NCBI GenBank assembly: GCA_964650485.1
Contig: CAZYTX010000015.1
Coordinates: forward strand, 1-64,000
Direction of reading: 5' to 3'
DNA from: CAZYTX01 sp964650485
Lineage (GTDB): Bacteria; RBG-13-61-14; DATKZS01
Length of the DNA stretch: 64,000 bases
Shown here: positions 16,024 to 25,829 of the stretch, piece by piece
Numbering within the stretch: position 1 is the stretch's first letter
Layout of the letters: each line of letters opens with the position of its first letter
Program-made: the position numbers and the translations under genes
Notes under the pieces: model-generated
What the model was told of the DNA's origin: nothing
Database searches by the model: none
The model's input: only the letters and a program-made list of their open reading frames with translations

Positions 16024-16754
16024 TCCCCCGCGTCCTTTGCAATCTTTATGGCCCGGGCCAGGTCCAGGGTCCCCTCGTAAATGGCCCTGCCGGTGATCAC
16101 CCCTATGACCCCGTCCTCCTCGTGCTTTTTAATCTGCATAATATGCTCGATAGTCTTGACGCCCCCGGAGGCTATGACCGGGAGGCTTATTTTCCGTGCC
16201 AGGTCCGCGGTGCTCTCCACCGACGGCCCGGTCATCATGCCGTCCCTTTTTATGTCCGTGTATATGATGGCGGCCACCTCCATTCCCTGGTAGGGCGCGG
16301 CCAGCTCGGCCGCGGGGACGTCGGTGAGCTCGGCCCACCCCTTGACCGAGACCTTCCCCTCCCTGGCGTCCACGCCCACCGCTATCCTTTTCGGGTAAGC
16401 TTCACTCGCCCTTTCCACCAGTTGGGGGTCCTTGTGCGCCGCGGTGCCCAGCACCACCCGGTGCACGCCCTCCTGCAGGTATGACTTTATCGTATGCATG
16501 CGTCGCAGGCCGCCGCCCAGCTCCACGGGGACATCCACGGCCTTTACAACATCGAGCACCGCCTCCCTGTTCACGGGCCCTCCGGCGAACGCCCCCTCCA
16601 GGTCCACCACGTGTATGAGCTCCGCGCCCATGGACGCCCACTTGCGGGCCACGGCAGCAGGGTCGTCCGAGTAGGCCTTGTCCCTGTCCATCATGCCCTG
16701 CTCGAGCCTGACCACCCTGCCCCCTTTCAGGTCTATGGCGGGAATGACAATCAT
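16020..16754 (-). CDS. hisA: Phosphoribosylformimino-AICAR-phosphate isomerase HisA
   Basis: Fourth step of histidine biosynthesis, converting ProFAR to PRFAR; a (beta/alpha)8 barrel in the cytoplasm. Family motifs: MIVIPAIDLKGGRVVRLEQG with catalytic Asp8, ELGGGLRRM, the second catalytic Asp in AVGVDAREGKVSVKGW, YTDIKRDGMMTGPS and VIASGGV (phosphate binding). Length 244 is standard. The ATG at 16754 with GGAAAGG upstream gives the canonical N-terminus. No other his gene is in the window. A two-hairpin repeat (16770-16816) ends 16 bases before the start codon and could influence its expression. Confidence 0.96.
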   Translation of the reverse strand: MIVIPAIDLKGGRVVRLEQGMMDRDKAYSDDPAAVARKWASMGAELIHVVDLEGAFAGGPVNREAVLDVVKAVDVPVELGGGLRRMHTIKSYLQEGVHRVVLGTAAHKDPQLVERASEAYPKRIAVGVDAREGKVSVKGWAELTDVPAAELAAPYQGMEVAAIIYTDIKRDGMMTGPSVESTADLARKISLPVIASGGVKTIEHIMQIKKHEEDGVIGVITGRAIYEGTLDLARAIKIAKDAGE

Positions 16755-16769
16755 GTGCACCTTTCCATC

Positions 16770-16816
16770 CAACCTGCTCCCTTCGGTCGCACACATAGCA
16801 AGCTATGCGTGTTACC
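16770..16816 (-). repeat. Two-hairpin dispersed element, copy C
   Basis: On the minus strand it reads GGTAAC, CACGCATAGC-TT-GCTATGTGTG, GCGACCGAAGGGAGC, AGGTTG. Apart from a 2-base insertion and a 1-base shorter loop it equals copy A at 6888-6933. It sits between the methylmalonyl-CoA mutase stop and the hisA start, in the orientation of transcription. Confidence 0.8.
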
Positions 16817-16833
16817 GCCACGGCCGCCCGTCC

Positions 16834-18504
16834 TCAGAAGAGCACCGGGGGCCTGTACTCGCCGAAGGCCGCCCTCCAAACGTCGCATATCTCTCCCACC
16901 GATGCGTATGCCTTTACCGCCTCCAGCACGCAGGGCATGAGGTTGTCGCCGCCGCGGGAGGCGTTCTCCAGCCGCTGCATGCTTTGCTTGTATTTTTCCG
17001 GGTCCCTGTTTGCGCGCACCTTCCTCAGCGCCTCGACCTGCTCCTGTTCGACCTCCTCCCCGATCTTGAGGGTCGGCACCGGCGGGTAGTCCTCGGTTGC
17101 GTACTTGTTCACGCCCACGATCACCTGGTCGCCCTCTTCCACCGCGAGCTGGTAGCGGTATGAGGCGTCGGCTATCTCCCGCTGCGGGAACCCCTTCTCG
17201 ATGGCCGCGACCATTCCTCCCATCTCCTCGATCCTGTGGATGTAGTCCCATGCCTCGTCCTCCATGCGGTCGGTGAGCTGCTCCAGGTAGTACGAGCCGG
17301 CCAGCGGGTCTATGGAGTGGGCCGCCCCCGACTCCTCGGCGATGACCTGCTGGGTGCGCAGGGCCACGGTCACGGCCTCCTCCGTGGGCAGGGACAGGGT
17401 CTCGTCCATGGAGTTGGTGTGCAGGCTCTGGGTGCCGCCCATGACCGCGGCCAGTGCCTGTATAGTTGTGCGTATGACGTTGTTGTGCGGCTGCTGTGCG
17501 GTGAGCGAGCACCCCGCGGTCTGTGTGTGGAAGCGCATGATCCTGCTCTTTTGCTCTTTGGCGTTGAAGCGGTCCTTCATGATCTTCGCCCACATCCTGC
17601 GGGCGGCCCTGAACTTCGCCACCTCCTCGAAGAAGTCGTTGTGGGAGTTGAAGAAGAAGGACAGCCGGGGGGCGAAGGCGTCCACCGGAAGCCCGGCGTC
17701 AATGCCGGCCTGCACGTAGCACATGCCGTCGGCTATGGTGAATGCCAGCTCCTGGGCCGCGGTGCTCCCCGCCTCCCTGATGTGGTAGCCGGATATGGAT
17801 ATGGTGTTCCACCTGGGCACGCGCTCGGCGCAGAATCCCATGATGTCGGTGATGATGCGCAGCGATGGCCGGGGCGGGAATATCCACGACTTCTGGGCGA
17901 TGTACTCCTTCAGTATGTCGTTCTGTATGGTGCCGCCGATCTCCGCTGCCGGGGCCCCCTGCTTCTCGGCCACTGCCATGTACATGGAAAGCAGTATGGA
18001 CGCGGGCGCGTTTATGGTCATGGAGGTGGTGACCTTGTCGAGAGGGATGCCCTGGAACAGTGTCTCCATGTCTGCAAGGGTGTCCACGGCCACGCCCACC
18101 TTCCCCACCTCGCCCAGGGAGCGGGGATGGTCCGAGTCGCGCCCCATGATGGTGGGCAGGTGGAAGGCCACGGACAGGCCGGTGACCCCCTGCTGCATGA
18201 GGTAGTGGAAGCGCTGGTTGCTCTCCCTGGCGGTGCCGAACCCGGCGAACTGTCTCATGGTCCAGAGCCTTCCCCTGTACATGGTCGGGTATACTCCTCG
18301 TGTATAGGGGTGCCGGCCCGGGAAGCCGAGCTTTTGCTCGTAGTCGAAACCGGGCAGGTCGTGGGGGGTGACCAGCCTTGGTATCTCCCGCATGGACACG
18401 GTCTTGAAGCGCTCTTTCCTCTCGGGTGACTTCGCAAGGTGCGGCTCCAGCGCCTCCTTTTCCCACTGGACCTTTGAGTGGGTGGAAGATTTCTTGTCCG
18501 CCAT
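16834..18504 (-). CDS. Methylmalonyl-CoA mutase, stand-alone catalytic chain
   Basis: Catalytic (substrate-binding barrel) part of a cobalamin-dependent acyl-CoA mutase. Family motifs: [79 protein letters not shown] and [13 protein letters not shown]. At 556 residues it ends after the barrel and linker, so the B12-binding domain must be a separate small subunit, as in archaea and many anaerobes; that gene and epimerase/MeaB genes are not in the window. The YPTMYRGR motif favours methylmalonyl-CoA over isobutyryl-CoA, which usually has Phe/Gln at the key sites, but related mutases cannot be excluded. GGAGGT lies 11 bases before the ATG. Confidence 0.93.
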   Translation of the reverse strand: MADKKSSTHSKVQWEKEALEPHLAKSPERKERFKTVSMREIPRLVTPHDLPGFDYEQKLGFPGRHPYTRGVYPTMYRGRLWTMRQFAGFGTARESNQRFHYLMQQGVTGLSVAFHLPTIMGRDSDHPRSLGEVGKVGVAVDTLADMETLFQGIPLDKVTTSMTINAPASILLSMYMAVAEKQGAPAAEIGGTIQNDILKEYIAQKSWIFPPRPSLRIITDIMGFCAERVPRWNTISISGYHIREAGSTAAQELAFTIADGMCYVQAGIDAGLPVDAFAPRLSFFFNSHNDFFEEVAKFRAARRMWAKIMKDRFNAKEQKSRIMRFHTQTAGCSLTAQQPHNNVIRTTIQALAAVMGGTQSLHTNSMDETLSLPTEEAVTVALRTQQVIAEESGAAHSIDPLAGSYYLEQLTDRMEDEAWDYIHRIEEMGGMVAAIEKGFPQREIADASYRYQLAVEEGDQVIVGVNKYATEDYPPVPTLKIGEEVEQEQVEALRKVRANRDPEKYKQSMQRLENASRGGDNLMPCVLEAVKAYASVGEICDVWRAAFGEYRPPVLF

Positions 18505-18552
18505 CTTAAAAAACCTCCGACAGGCAAATGACAGCCCGGCCGCGTCCGCTCC

Positions 18553-19095
18553 TCAGCCCGGTGGCGGGGCGGTGCGGTTCGAGGCCCGCTCCTGGTTCTT
18601 GAGCACGCTCTCGATCGCGCCCGCGAGCGCCGCGGGGTCCTCGGGGCTCAGCACCCAGACCCTTCCCTTGCTCTTCTCAACGGCCAGGGCCCCGCTGACC
18701 GCGGGGGTCAGGTTTGCATAACCTGGCCGGAAAAAGGTCTTCTTTGTCTCCATCTCCGAGAACTCGCGCACGCCTTTCAAGTCTTCGGCCCGGAGTGTCC
18801 GCCTGCCAAAGAGCATATCGAAGAGTATCTCGTCCTCGTAGACGACCACCTTTCTCGGGTAGAAGCTCGCCGCCCAGAAGACCCATATGAGCACGATGCC
18901 GACGAGGGCCGCCATGAGGTAGGCCGGCATCCTCGTCTCCAGCATGGGGTCGAAGCGCATGACCAGCTCCTTGTAAAGGTATGCAAGCGCGGCGGCCCCC
19001 AAAACGGCCATGATGAACAGGGGCAGCTCGTAAAAGAGCGCTTTTATCTCCGCGCTCCTCATGAGGCTCTCGTGTATGGGCTCGCCCTCGTCCAT
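18553..19095 (-). CDS. Membrane protein with bacterial PH-like domain
   Basis: 180 residues: two hydrophobic segments (about 20-43 and 53-75) and then a cytoplasmic beta-rich domain (KVVVYEDEILFDMLFGRRTL, VWVLSPEDPAALAGAI) resembling the small bacterial PH domains (DUF304/YdbT type). No enzymatic motif is present. The start at 19095 is chosen because GGGAGGTGTAC immediately precedes it; frames to 19146 lack a ribosome site. It sits between fhs and the mutase on the same strand with a terminator upstream, so it may start a transcript; a TATAAT-like -10 is seen at 19152-19157 on the minus strand. Confidence 0.7.
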   Translation of the reverse strand: MDEGEPIHESLMRSAEIKALFYELPLFIMAVLGAAALAYLYKELVMRFDPMLETRMPAYLMAALVGIVLIWVFWAASFYPRKVVVYEDEILFDMLFGRRTLRAEDLKGVREFSEMETKKTFFRPGYANLTPAVSGALAVEKSKGRVWVLSPEDPAALAGAIESVLKNQERASNRTAPPPG

Positions 19096-19207
19096 GTACA
19101 CCTCCCAATCTCTCCGCTGCATTACTGCAGAGCGGTCATCATCCACTGGTTATTATATATACTTTCCGGGGGACATGGTAGGGATGGCCGCCAGGAACAG
19201 CCGATCA

Positions 19208-19237
19208 AAGAAAGGCGGGACCCGTAAAGGCCCCGCC
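19208..19237 (-). terminator. Rho-independent terminator of fhs
   Basis: Read on the minus strand, downstream of the fhs stop: GGCGGG (19237-19232), loop of about 12 bases, CCCGCC (19219-19214), then TTTCTTT. A good stem followed by a T-rich run. Confidence 0.7.
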
Positions 19238-19263
19238 TTCTCCTCCTTCTGACCCGAAACTTA

Positions 19264-21042
19264 TCAGAACAGCCCGGTGACCTTCTTGGTCTTCAGGTTC
19301 ACGTCTATCTTCCTGTAGGCCGGGTCCGAGGCGGTGCCGGGCATGAGCTTTATCGGTCCCGCCACCGGCACCAGGAAGCCGGCTCCCATGTATGTGAGGA
19401 TGTCCCTGATGTTCAGGGTCCAGCCCCTTGGGGCGCCCGGCACTCCGGGCACGTCGGTGAGTGAGAGGTGAGTTTTTACCATGCAGGTCCCCAGCTTCTT
19501 GGCCTCGGGGTCCTTCTCCAGCCTCTCCAGCTTTGCCTGGGCCGCGGGGGTGTAGCTTACGTCCTTGGCACCGTACACGTCCTTGGCTATCTTCTGTATG
19601 CGGGAAGAGAGCGGCATGGTGTCCGGGTAGAGGAACTTGAACTTGGACTTGTCCTTGCAGGCGTCCACCACCGCGTCGGTGAACTCCAGTGCCCCGTCGC
19701 CGCCTTTTGCCCAGTGCTCGGAGTAGGCCGCCCTTGCACCGGCCTGCTCGGCTATCCTGCGCACGGCGTTGACCTCGCGCTTGGTGTCCAGCCTGAACCC
19801 GTTGATGCACACCACCGGGTTGATCCCGGCCTTTCTCAGGGTCTTGATGTGGTGCACCAGGTTGGTCTCCGCGCCCTTTGACACCAGCTTCACGTTCTCC
19901 TTGGTGTAAGCCTCGTCCAGGGGCCTGCCCGGCGCCACCTTGGGCCCGCCGCCGTGCATCTTCAGCGCCCTGATGGTGGCCACCAGCACCGCGCAGTGGG
20001 GCTTGAGACCGGAGAAGCGGCACTTCAAGTTCCAGAACTTCTCGAACCCGATGTCGGCCCCGAACCCGGACTCGGTCACGTGATAGTCGCTGAGCTTGAG
20101 ACCCACCCTGTCCGCCACGATCGAGCTCTGGCCGATGGCTATGTTTGCGAACGGGCCCGCGTGCACGAACACCGGCTGCCCTTCCACCGTCTGCATGAGG
20201 TTGGGGTTCAGGGCCTTTAGCATGAGCGCGGTCATGGCCCCGCCCACCTCCAGGTCCCCGGTGGTCACCGGGGCGCCTTTCTTGTCGTAGCCCACCACTA
20301 TCTTGTCCATCCTCTCCCGGAAGTCCTTGATGTCGGTGAACACCGCAAGGCAGGCCATGACCTCGGAGCTAACCGTTATGTCGAAACGCGACTCCATCAT
20401 GAACCCGTCCATCTTGCCGCCTATGCCGATTACTATGTCTCTTAGCGCCTGTACGCACAGGTCAATCACGAAGCCCATCTCCAGGTTGTTGGGGTCTATG
20501 TCGAGCCTTTTGAGCTTCTTCGAGCGCAGAACCTTGTCGTCGTAGTTGAACTCGTGCTGCATGCGCGAGGTCAGGGCCACCATGGCCAGGTTATGGGCCT
20601 GGGTGATGCAGTCAATGTCGCCGGTGAGCCCCAGCGAGAACTCGGGAAGGGGCACGCACTGGGCCACGCCTCCACCTGCGGCGCTCCCCTTGATGTTGAA
20701 GGTCGGCCCCGAGGACGGCTGGCGTATGGCCCCCACCACCTTCAGGCCCCGCTTGCCCATGCCCTCGATCAGGCCCATGGAGGACGTGGTTTTGCCCTCG
20801 CCCAGGGGGGTGGGGGTGATGGCGGTCACGTCAATGTACTTTGCATTGGGCCGGTTCTTGAGCCGGTCCACCACCTTGCCGTAGTCCACCTTTGCCACCC
20901 GCTTGCCCATGGGTATGAGCTCTTCGTCCTTGATCCCGAGCTCGTCGGCAAGCTGATGGGGGGACTTCATCTGCTTCTCGGCCATCTCCGAGATCTGCCA
21001 GTCCTCGTAAAACTTCTTGTTCAGATCGAATTTCAACGCCAT
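19264..21042 (-). CDS. fhs: Formate-tetrahydrofolate ligase
   Basis: Makes 10-formyl-THF from formate, THF and ATP; a step of the methyl branch of the Wood-Ljungdahl pathway and of one-carbon supply in anaerobes. The nucleotide-binding motif [11 protein letters not shown] (residues 76-86) and the FTHFS signatures ([30 protein letters not shown]) are intact. Length 592 is slightly above the usual 555-560, with scattered small insertions. AAGGAGGTAGACTGAA precedes the ATG at 21042. It stands alone, ending in a terminator; no other folate gene (fchA, folD, metF) is in the window. The 245-base upstream region has no riboswitch that I can recognise. Confidence 0.96.
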   Translation of the reverse strand: MALKFDLNKKFYEDWQISEMAEKQMKSPHQLADELGIKDEELIPMGKRVAKVDYGKVVDRLKNRPNAKYIDVTAITPTPLGEGKTTSSMGLIEGMGKRGLKVVGAIRQPSSGPTFNIKGSAAGGGVAQCVPLPEFSLGLTGDIDCITQAHNLAMVALTSRMQHEFNYDDKVLRSKKLKRLDIDPNNLEMGFVIDLCVQALRDIVIGIGGKMDGFMMESRFDITVSSEVMACLAVFTDIKDFRERMDKIVVGYDKKGAPVTTGDLEVGGAMTALMLKALNPNLMQTVEGQPVFVHAGPFANIAIGQSSIVADRVGLKLSDYHVTESGFGADIGFEKFWNLKCRFSGLKPHCAVLVATIRALKMHGGGPKVAPGRPLDEAYTKENVKLVSKGAETNLVHHIKTLRKAGINPVVCINGFRLDTKREVNAVRRIAEQAGARAAYSEHWAKGGDGALEFTDAVVDACKDKSKFKFLYPDTMPLSSRIQKIAKDVYGAKDVSYTPAAQAKLERLEKDPEAKKLGTCMVKTHLSLTDVPGVPGAPRGWTLNIRDILTYMGAGFLVPVAGPIKLMPGTASDPAYRKIDVNLKTKKVTGLF

Positions 21043-21287
21043 TTCAGTCTACCTCCTTTATTCCGTACTTCTTAAAACTTCCGCCCCGGGCCGACCGGAG
21101 CGAACCTCTTGCCTGAAACGAATTGTGCCCCGCTTCCAACCGCCGGACACAATATCAGGTTTTTTTATCATAATTTTGGGTTTTTCGCAAGCACTGCTCT
21201 GAATCCTTGCCTGCGGGTCGCTGGCATGGACCGGGAGCGCGTGTAAAATATGTATATAGAAAGACTTGAAAGGCGGTTTGATAGGTC

Positions 21288-21488
21288 ATGTCATCCACGT
21301 TCAAGGAATGGGAGGCCTCGGAGCTCTTCTGCCCGCGCTGCCAGAAGCCGGTGCCTGTTAGGAAGAAGCTCTTGCTTGTGCTTTCGGACGGCGACAAATA
21401 CGATTACGTCTGCTCGATATGCGGCAGCTCGGTGGGCGCCAAGATGGACAAGAAGAACAACCGGCTCGGGGGCCTTATAAGTTTTTAG
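21288..21488 (+). CDS. Small zinc-ribbon cytoplasmic protein (66 aa)
   Basis: Two CxxC pairs (FCPRCQKPVPV near residue 14 and YVCSICGSS near residue 42) in a compact basic protein starting FKEWEASELF. I associate this pattern with an uncharacterised family common in deltaproteobacteria. The ATG at 21288 is preceded by GAAAGGCGG about 8 bases upstream. Its 3' end overlaps the convergent phosphatase gene by 4 bases. Likely metal-binding; function unknown. Confidence 0.7.
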   Translation: MSSTFKEWEASELFCPRCQKPVPVRKKLLLVLSDGDKYDYVCSICGSSVGAKMDKKNNRLGGLISF

Positions 21489-22120
21489 AAGTCCGCCTTG
21501 AGGGTCCCGCCCAGCCCGGCCAGGTGGTGGGTGTCGTTCATGGCGTATACCACGGCCCGGGGCGGGTCGTACTCGAAGCGGTTTATGCAGGTGGTGTCCT
21601 GGCGCACCACCCAGAACTTGTCCGCCCTGGCACCGAACAGTCCCAGCATCACCAGCTTGCACACCACCCGGTGCGAGCAGAGCACAATGGCCGCTTCCGG
21701 GTGCTCGATCCCCAGCCTTGACAGTGCCCGCATGGCCCTGGCCTGGACCCCGTCCAGGCTCTCCCCCCGGGGGATGTCCGCGGTGTGGGGGGCCTCCTTC
21801 CAGGCATTGAAAAGGTCCGGGTACTTGTCCTTGACCTCCCCCCCTGCCATGCCCTCCCAGTCGCCGAAGTCCATGTCTATGATCCCCTCAAGGGGGACCA
21901 CCTCCTTGCCCAGCCTCGATGCCAGGGGCTCAAGCGTCTGCATGGCCCGCGACAAGGGGCTCGCAAAGATATAGTCTATGCTCTCATTCGAAAACGCATC
22001 AGCCACCGCCTCGGCCTCCCTCCGGCCCTGGTCGGAGAGGGGAACGTCCTTCCTGCCCCGGAAACGCTGGTCCTTGTTCCAGGCGGTCTGGCCGTGCCTT
22101 ACCAGGAAGAACTTTGCCAT
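21485..22120 (-). CDS. Histidine phosphatase family protein (PGM-like)
   Basis: About 211-residue cytoplasmic enzyme with the catalytic motif LVRHGQTAWN at residues 6-15 (His9 nucleophile), the second-arginine segment FASPLSRAMQTL, the proton-donor Glu in DMDFGDWEGM, and the second catalytic His in VLCSHRVVCK. This is the cobC/gpmB/SixA-like branch; substrates range from sugar phosphates to alpha-ribazole phosphate, and cannot be decided here. The start at 22120 follows AAAGGAGGTGCGCAC. Third gene of a run with the NUDIX and TolB-like genes (14-base gap to the latter). Confidence 0.88.
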   Translation of the reverse strand: MAKFFLVRHGQTAWNKDQRFRGRKDVPLSDQGRREAEAVADAFSNESIDYIFASPLSRAMQTLEPLASRLGKEVVPLEGIIDMDFGDWEGMAGGEVKDKYPDLFNAWKEAPHTADIPRGESLDGVQARAMRALSRLGIEHPEAAIVLCSHRVVCKLVMLGLFGARADKFWVVRQDTTCINRFEYDPPRAVVYAMNDTHHLAGLGGTLKADF

Positions 22121-22134
22121 GTGCGCACCTCCTT

Positions 22135-23415
22135 TCACTCCTCTTCTACAAAGACCGCCCTCATTATCTCGGGGCCGCCGTCCTGGTTCTTGTCATCCAG
22201 GTTTGCAAAGGATACGAACACCACCGTCTTTCCATCCCGGCTTATGTCCGGGCTTTTAGAGAACCCGAAGGGAAAATCGGTCACGGGTGAGGGCATGGTC
22301 CGGGGCGGGCTCTTGTGTTCGGACACGGCTTTTATCATCTTTTCAACCGGCACGTCGAGGATGAATATCTCCGGGTTGCGCTCCGGGTTCACATCGTCCG
22401 CTGCCACGCCCGTGCTCAGCGGGGAGGAGAACACCAGCCTGGAGCCGTCTTTGCTCCACCTCAATTGCCCCGCCTGGAAATGCAGCCCGGGCTCCGCCGG
22501 CACGGCCCTCTGTGCCATGAAGTGCAGCCTGGGCCTAAACTCCCCGGTCATGCGCTCCTTTCCGCAGTTCGAGGTGAATGCTATGAGCCTGCCCTGAGGG
22601 TGCAGGGCCGGCGGCCCGTTTTCGCAGGTCTCGGTGCGGGTTAGCTGCCTGGGTTTTCCCTTGAAACTGAAGCTCATGAGCTCGTAGTTAAGGTCCGGGT
22701 TCCCGCCCACGCTCCTTCCGTCCACAATAACGGGCAATGAGCTCGTTTCCCCGGGCGCAGCGGTGCCGGCCACGTCCGCCTTGCACCTTGCCACCACCGA
22801 GTCCGCAGCCACCGCGGGCGCCTCGCATATTCCATTGCCCGATGTATCGCTTAGCTGCCTGACCTTTATCTCTTCGGCGTTGAGCTCGGCCATGAATATC
22901 TCCTGGCTGCCGTCCGGGTTCTTGTCTGAAAGGTCGGCCCGTGACACGAAGGCCAGTCGCCTGTTGTCATGGGACCACGAGGGGCTGGCGCTGGGAAGAC
23001 CGTTTCCCTGTGTGATGACCCGAACCTTGCCGGACAGCTCCATCACCACTATCTCCATGCCCCTTCCCGAGTTCTTGCCCTGGAAGAAGCAGTTGGAAGA
23101 AAACGCCAGCGCATCCTCGTCAGGGGACGGGGCCAGGTCCGTGAACATGCAGTTATGCTCGCTGGTAAGCCTCTTGATCCCGCCGTCCTCCCACATGTAC
23201 ACCTGCTGTCCGCCGGGACCCCGGTCCGGGATCAGGGAGCAGTCTGACACGAAATACACCCGCTCGCCGTCCGGGCTCACCCGTGGCGAAAAGCTCTTTC
23301 CCCCGGTGCAGGAGGTGAGCTGGGTGATTTTCCAGTGGCCTTGTGCATGGACCGCCTGGGCCAGCAGGAAGGCTATGCATAACATAAATGCGGTCCCTGC
23401 TGTCAGTCCCTTCAT
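22135..23415 (-). CDS. Exported TolB-like beta-propeller protein
   Basis: 426 residues with a clear signal peptide (TAGTAFMLCIAFLLAQAVHA, cleavage after AHA). The mature part consists of repeated PD40/WD40-like blades: SPRVSPDGERVYFVSDCS, APSPDEDALAFSSNCF, SPSWSHDNRRLAFVSRADL, LRWSKDGSRLVFSSPL, SPDISRDGKTVVFVSFANL. Blade ends carry a DKNxDGxxEIF-type turn. It is a periplasmic propeller, but it lacks the N-terminal domain of true TolB and is far from the TolR/TolA genes at 49-51 kb, so a Tol-Pal role is not supported. It starts 3 bases after the NUDIX gene stop. Confidence 0.8.
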   Translation of the reverse strand: MKGLTAGTAFMLCIAFLLAQAVHAQGHWKITQLTSCTGGKSFSPRVSPDGERVYFVSDCSLIPDRGPGGQQVYMWEDGGIKRLTSEHNCMFTDLAPSPDEDALAFSSNCFFQGKNSGRGMEIVVMELSGKVRVITQGNGLPSASPSWSHDNRRLAFVSRADLSDKNPDGSQEIFMAELNAEEIKVRQLSDTSGNGICEAPAVAADSVVARCKADVAGTAAPGETSSLPVIVDGRSVGGNPDLNYELMSFSFKGKPRQLTRTETCENGPPALHPQGRLIAFTSNCGKERMTGEFRPRLHFMAQRAVPAEPGLHFQAGQLRWSKDGSRLVFSSPLSTGVAADDVNPERNPEIFILDVPVEKMIKAVSEHKSPPRTMPSPVTDFPFGFSKSPDISRDGKTVVFVSFANLDDKNQDGGPEIMRAVFVEEE

Positions 23416-23418
23416 TTG

Positions 23419-24141
23419 TCAGCGCGTCCTTCTCGCAAGGAAGATGAAATCACCCGTCTGAAAACCCGGCCTGTCCAGGCGATAAAGCCCGCTCTTCTCC
23501 CCTGATTCTCCTTGCCGGGAAAGGCAGGGGACCCGGGCCATGTCCCTGAAAAAGGCCCGGGGCTCATATCTTTTTCCCATGACCTCCTGGCAGAGCGCCA
23601 AAAAGGACTCCCTTGAGAACACCCCGGGCAGGAGGTCGAACATGCGGGGCGTGAGCAGGGCCAGCTCACGCAGCCTGGCCCTGGCCGCGGCCAGTATCTT
23701 CGGGTGGTCGAATGCCAGCTCGGGCGGCCTTCGCAAGGGGAACAGCCCGGCATCTCTTGCGTCGTCGCCCGCCCGGGGCCTCGCCCTGTGCGGCCTCACA
23801 AGCGCCATGTATGCCGCGGAGATCACCCTGGCCCGGGGGTCACGCTCCGGGTCACCGAACATGCCGACAGGTATCAGGCTCACCCTCTTGAGACCGGTCT
23901 CCTCGCAAAGCTCGCGCCGGGCCGCCACCTCCAGCGGCTCGTCAATCTCCACGAAACCGCCCGGGAGGGCCCAGTACCCCTTGTAAGGGTCGTGCCTGCG
24001 CTGGATCAAGACCACCTTCAGCCTCTCGTCTGAAAAGGTGACTATAACCACGTCGCAGGCCACCGATGGCTTTTTGTACTTCGAGTGGTCATACCCTTGC
24101 GGCGCCGTGTGCCCGGGCCTCTGAAAGCGCTTGTTTTGCAT
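23419..24141 (-). CDS. NUDIX hydrolase with NrtR-like winged-helix C-terminus
   Basis: Residues 25-140 form a NUDIX domain with an intact box at 62-84 (GFVEIDEPLEVAARREL then CEETGL), matching GX5EX7REUXEEXGU. Residues about 160-235 (PRMFDLLPGVFSRESFLALC, followed by RAFFRDMARV) look like the winged-helix domain of NrtR-type NAD regulators and ADP-ribose pyrophosphatases. It could therefore be an ADP-ribose hydrolase or an NAD-responsive regulator. No NAD biosynthesis gene is adjacent; the downstream partners are the propeller and phosphatase genes. The ATG at 24141 gives the usual length. Confidence 0.85.
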   Translation of the reverse strand: MQNKRFQRPGHTAPQGYDHSKYKKPSVACDVVIVTFSDERLKVVLIQRRHDPYKGYWALPGGFVEIDEPLEVAARRELCEETGLKRVSLIPVGMFGDPERDPRARVISAAYMALVRPHRARPRAGDDARDAGLFPLRRPPELAFDHPKILAAARARLRELALLTPRMFDLLPGVFSRESFLALCQEVMGKRYEPRAFFRDMARVPCLSRQGESGEKSGLYRLDRPGFQTGDFIFLARRTR

Positions 24142-24254
24142 CTTCGCATACCATGTTATGAGGAGGCGATAACATAGTCAAGCAGAAAAGGCGCCTCTTT
24201 TGGCAAAGCATAAACATGTGATAATTCTTGGAATGTAGTAGTGATGGGATTAAC

Positions 24255-25829
24255 ATGCCTTCTGCGGAAGAACATAGAAGATCGGTGGAAATGATCGCGG
24301 ACGAGATGATGGCCGAGCTGGCCCGGGTTTTCCCTGTATGCACCATGAGCGACGAGTTCCACTACTTCCCCCAGGCACTGCCAGGGCGGGACGAGCCTGC
24401 AAGCTGGGACGACTTTTCGCCCGAGACCCTCCAGCAGGTGATCAAGAAACTTTCTTCGTGGGAAAGCCTGCTTGCAGGGGTGGGTGAAAAAAACGCCGAC
24501 CTGGACACCGTTATTGACGCCTCCATGCTCTCCAGGGCCGCACTCATAATCCGGGAGCAGATAGAGCTTTGCCGCTTCCACGCCCGCGAGCCCACCTTCT
24601 ATCTGACAGTGGCCTGCATGGGCCTTGCCCATGCTCTCGAGAGCAAGGACGCTTCTCTCTTCCGGGAGCGGGCCAGGGGTCTGGACGGCTTCCTTTCCCA
24701 GGGCATGAGAAACCTCGAGCGGGCGCCCCTGCCCTTTCTCGAGCTGGGCATCGAGATGGCCGGCCGGACCAGGGATTGGCTTGCCAGCCTGGCCGGGGAC
24801 ACCCCCGGGGCCGGGCCAGCGGCCGAGGCAATGGCTCGGTTCGAGCGCGGCCTGAAAGAGCTCCAGCCTTCGGAGGACCTGCTGCTTGCCCCGGACCTCT
24901 ACGAGCGCATAGTGCGCGACCATATCTGGTGCGGCGCCGGGGCATTGGAGGTCGAGTCCGAGCTTGACCATGAGATCGAGGAGCGGACCGCTGTACTGGA
25001 AGAGCTGGCCCGAAAAATCGAGCCCGGCTCGAGCTGGCGCGAGGTCCTGGCTAACATGCCCGCGGAGCCCCTGCCCGCGGCCGGCCTGGTCGGTCTTTAC
25101 CGGGATGCGGTGGAGGACCTTGCAAGGCACTGCCTTGAAGCGGGCCTTGCAACAGAAGAGCTTGTAAGGACCAATCCGGTGCGGGTGGCGCCGGTGCCTC
25201 CGCACCTCCGGCCCGTGCGCAGCGCCGCGGCCTACAGCATGCCGCCGGGGCGCCCTCCCAGGGGCGGGACGTTTTTCATCCTAAGCCATGGGCTCTCGCA
25301 CGACCTTCGCCACACCCTGCAACGAGACTATCGGCTGCTCACAGCGCACGAGACCTGGCCCGGGCATCACCTCCTGGACGCCACCCGCTGGGGCCTCGTG
25401 CAAAGGCTGCGCCGGCCCATGGAGTTCCCCCTTTTCTACGAGGGATGGGCGTGCTTTGCCGAGGGGCTGCTGGCGCAGACAGGGTGCTTGAGCTCGGGCC
25501 CGGACCTCATACTGCTGAACAAGAGGCACCTGCTCAGGGCGGTGCGCGGAAAAGTGGACATAGGGATACAGACCGGGAGCATGAGCCTTGATGATGCCGC
25601 CCGGTATCTTTACGAGGCCGGCTTTGATAAGGAGGGCGCCCTGCCGCTTGCAAAAAGGTATGCGTTGAAACCTGGATACCAGCTATGCTATGCTTTCGGC
25701 CTCAGAAAGTTCGAGGGGATTTATGGCCGGTCTCACATGGACCCCGCGGAGTTTGCCAAAGCGGTGCTGGGTCGGGGGGAGATCGGCTTTGATAACCTCT
25801 CGAGAATACTGGAGCGAGAAAACAGATGA
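24255..25829 (+). CDS. DUF885 family metallopeptidase-like protein
   Basis: About 524 residues, cytoplasmic by appearance (no signal peptide). The C-terminal half has the DUF885 hallmarks: a HExxPGHH zinc motif (LLTAHETWPGHHLLDATRW) and FPLFYEGWACFAEGLL, whose Glu acts as third ligand in related peptidases, then GYQLCYAFGLRKFEGI. Most DUF885 proteins are exported; a cytoplasmic one in an operon with an ATP-grasp enzyme is less usual. The ATG at 24255 is preferred over a TTG at 24228. It is the first gene of a tightly packed operon: its stop overlaps the next start by 4 bases (ATGA). Confidence 0.85.
   Translation: MPSAEEHRRSVEMIADEMMAELARVFPVCTMSDEFHYFPQALPGRDEPASWDDFSPETLQQVIKKLSSWESLLAGVGEKNADLDTVIDASMLSRAALIIREQIELCRFHAREPTFYLTVACMGLAHALESKDASLFRERARGLDGFLSQGMRNLERAPLPFLELGIEMAGRTRDWLASLAGDTPGAGPAAEAMARFERGLKELQPSEDLLLAPDLYERIVRDHIWCGAGALEVESELDHEIEERTAVLEELARKIEPGSSWREVLANMPAEPLPAAGLVGLYRDAVEDLARHCLEAGLATEELVRTNPVRVAPVPPHLRPVRSAAAYSMPPGRPPRGGTFFILSHGLSHDLRHTLQRDYRLLTAHETWPGHHLLDATRWGLVQRLRRPMEFPLFYEGWACFAEGLLAQTGCLSSGPDLILLNKRHLLRAVRGKVDIGIQTGSMSLDDAARYLYEAGFDKEGALPLAKRYALKPGYQLCYAFGLRKFEGIYGRSHMDPAEFAKAVLGRGEIGFDNLSRILERENR

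Noticed and set aside
21043..21287. THF riboswitch before fhs
   Set aside because: No matching conserved core was seen in the leader.
22135..23415. True TolB of a Tol-Pal operon
   Set aside because: It has propeller blades but not the TolB N-terminal domain, and it lies about 27 kb from the TolR/TolA-like genes in a NUDIX/phosphatase group.
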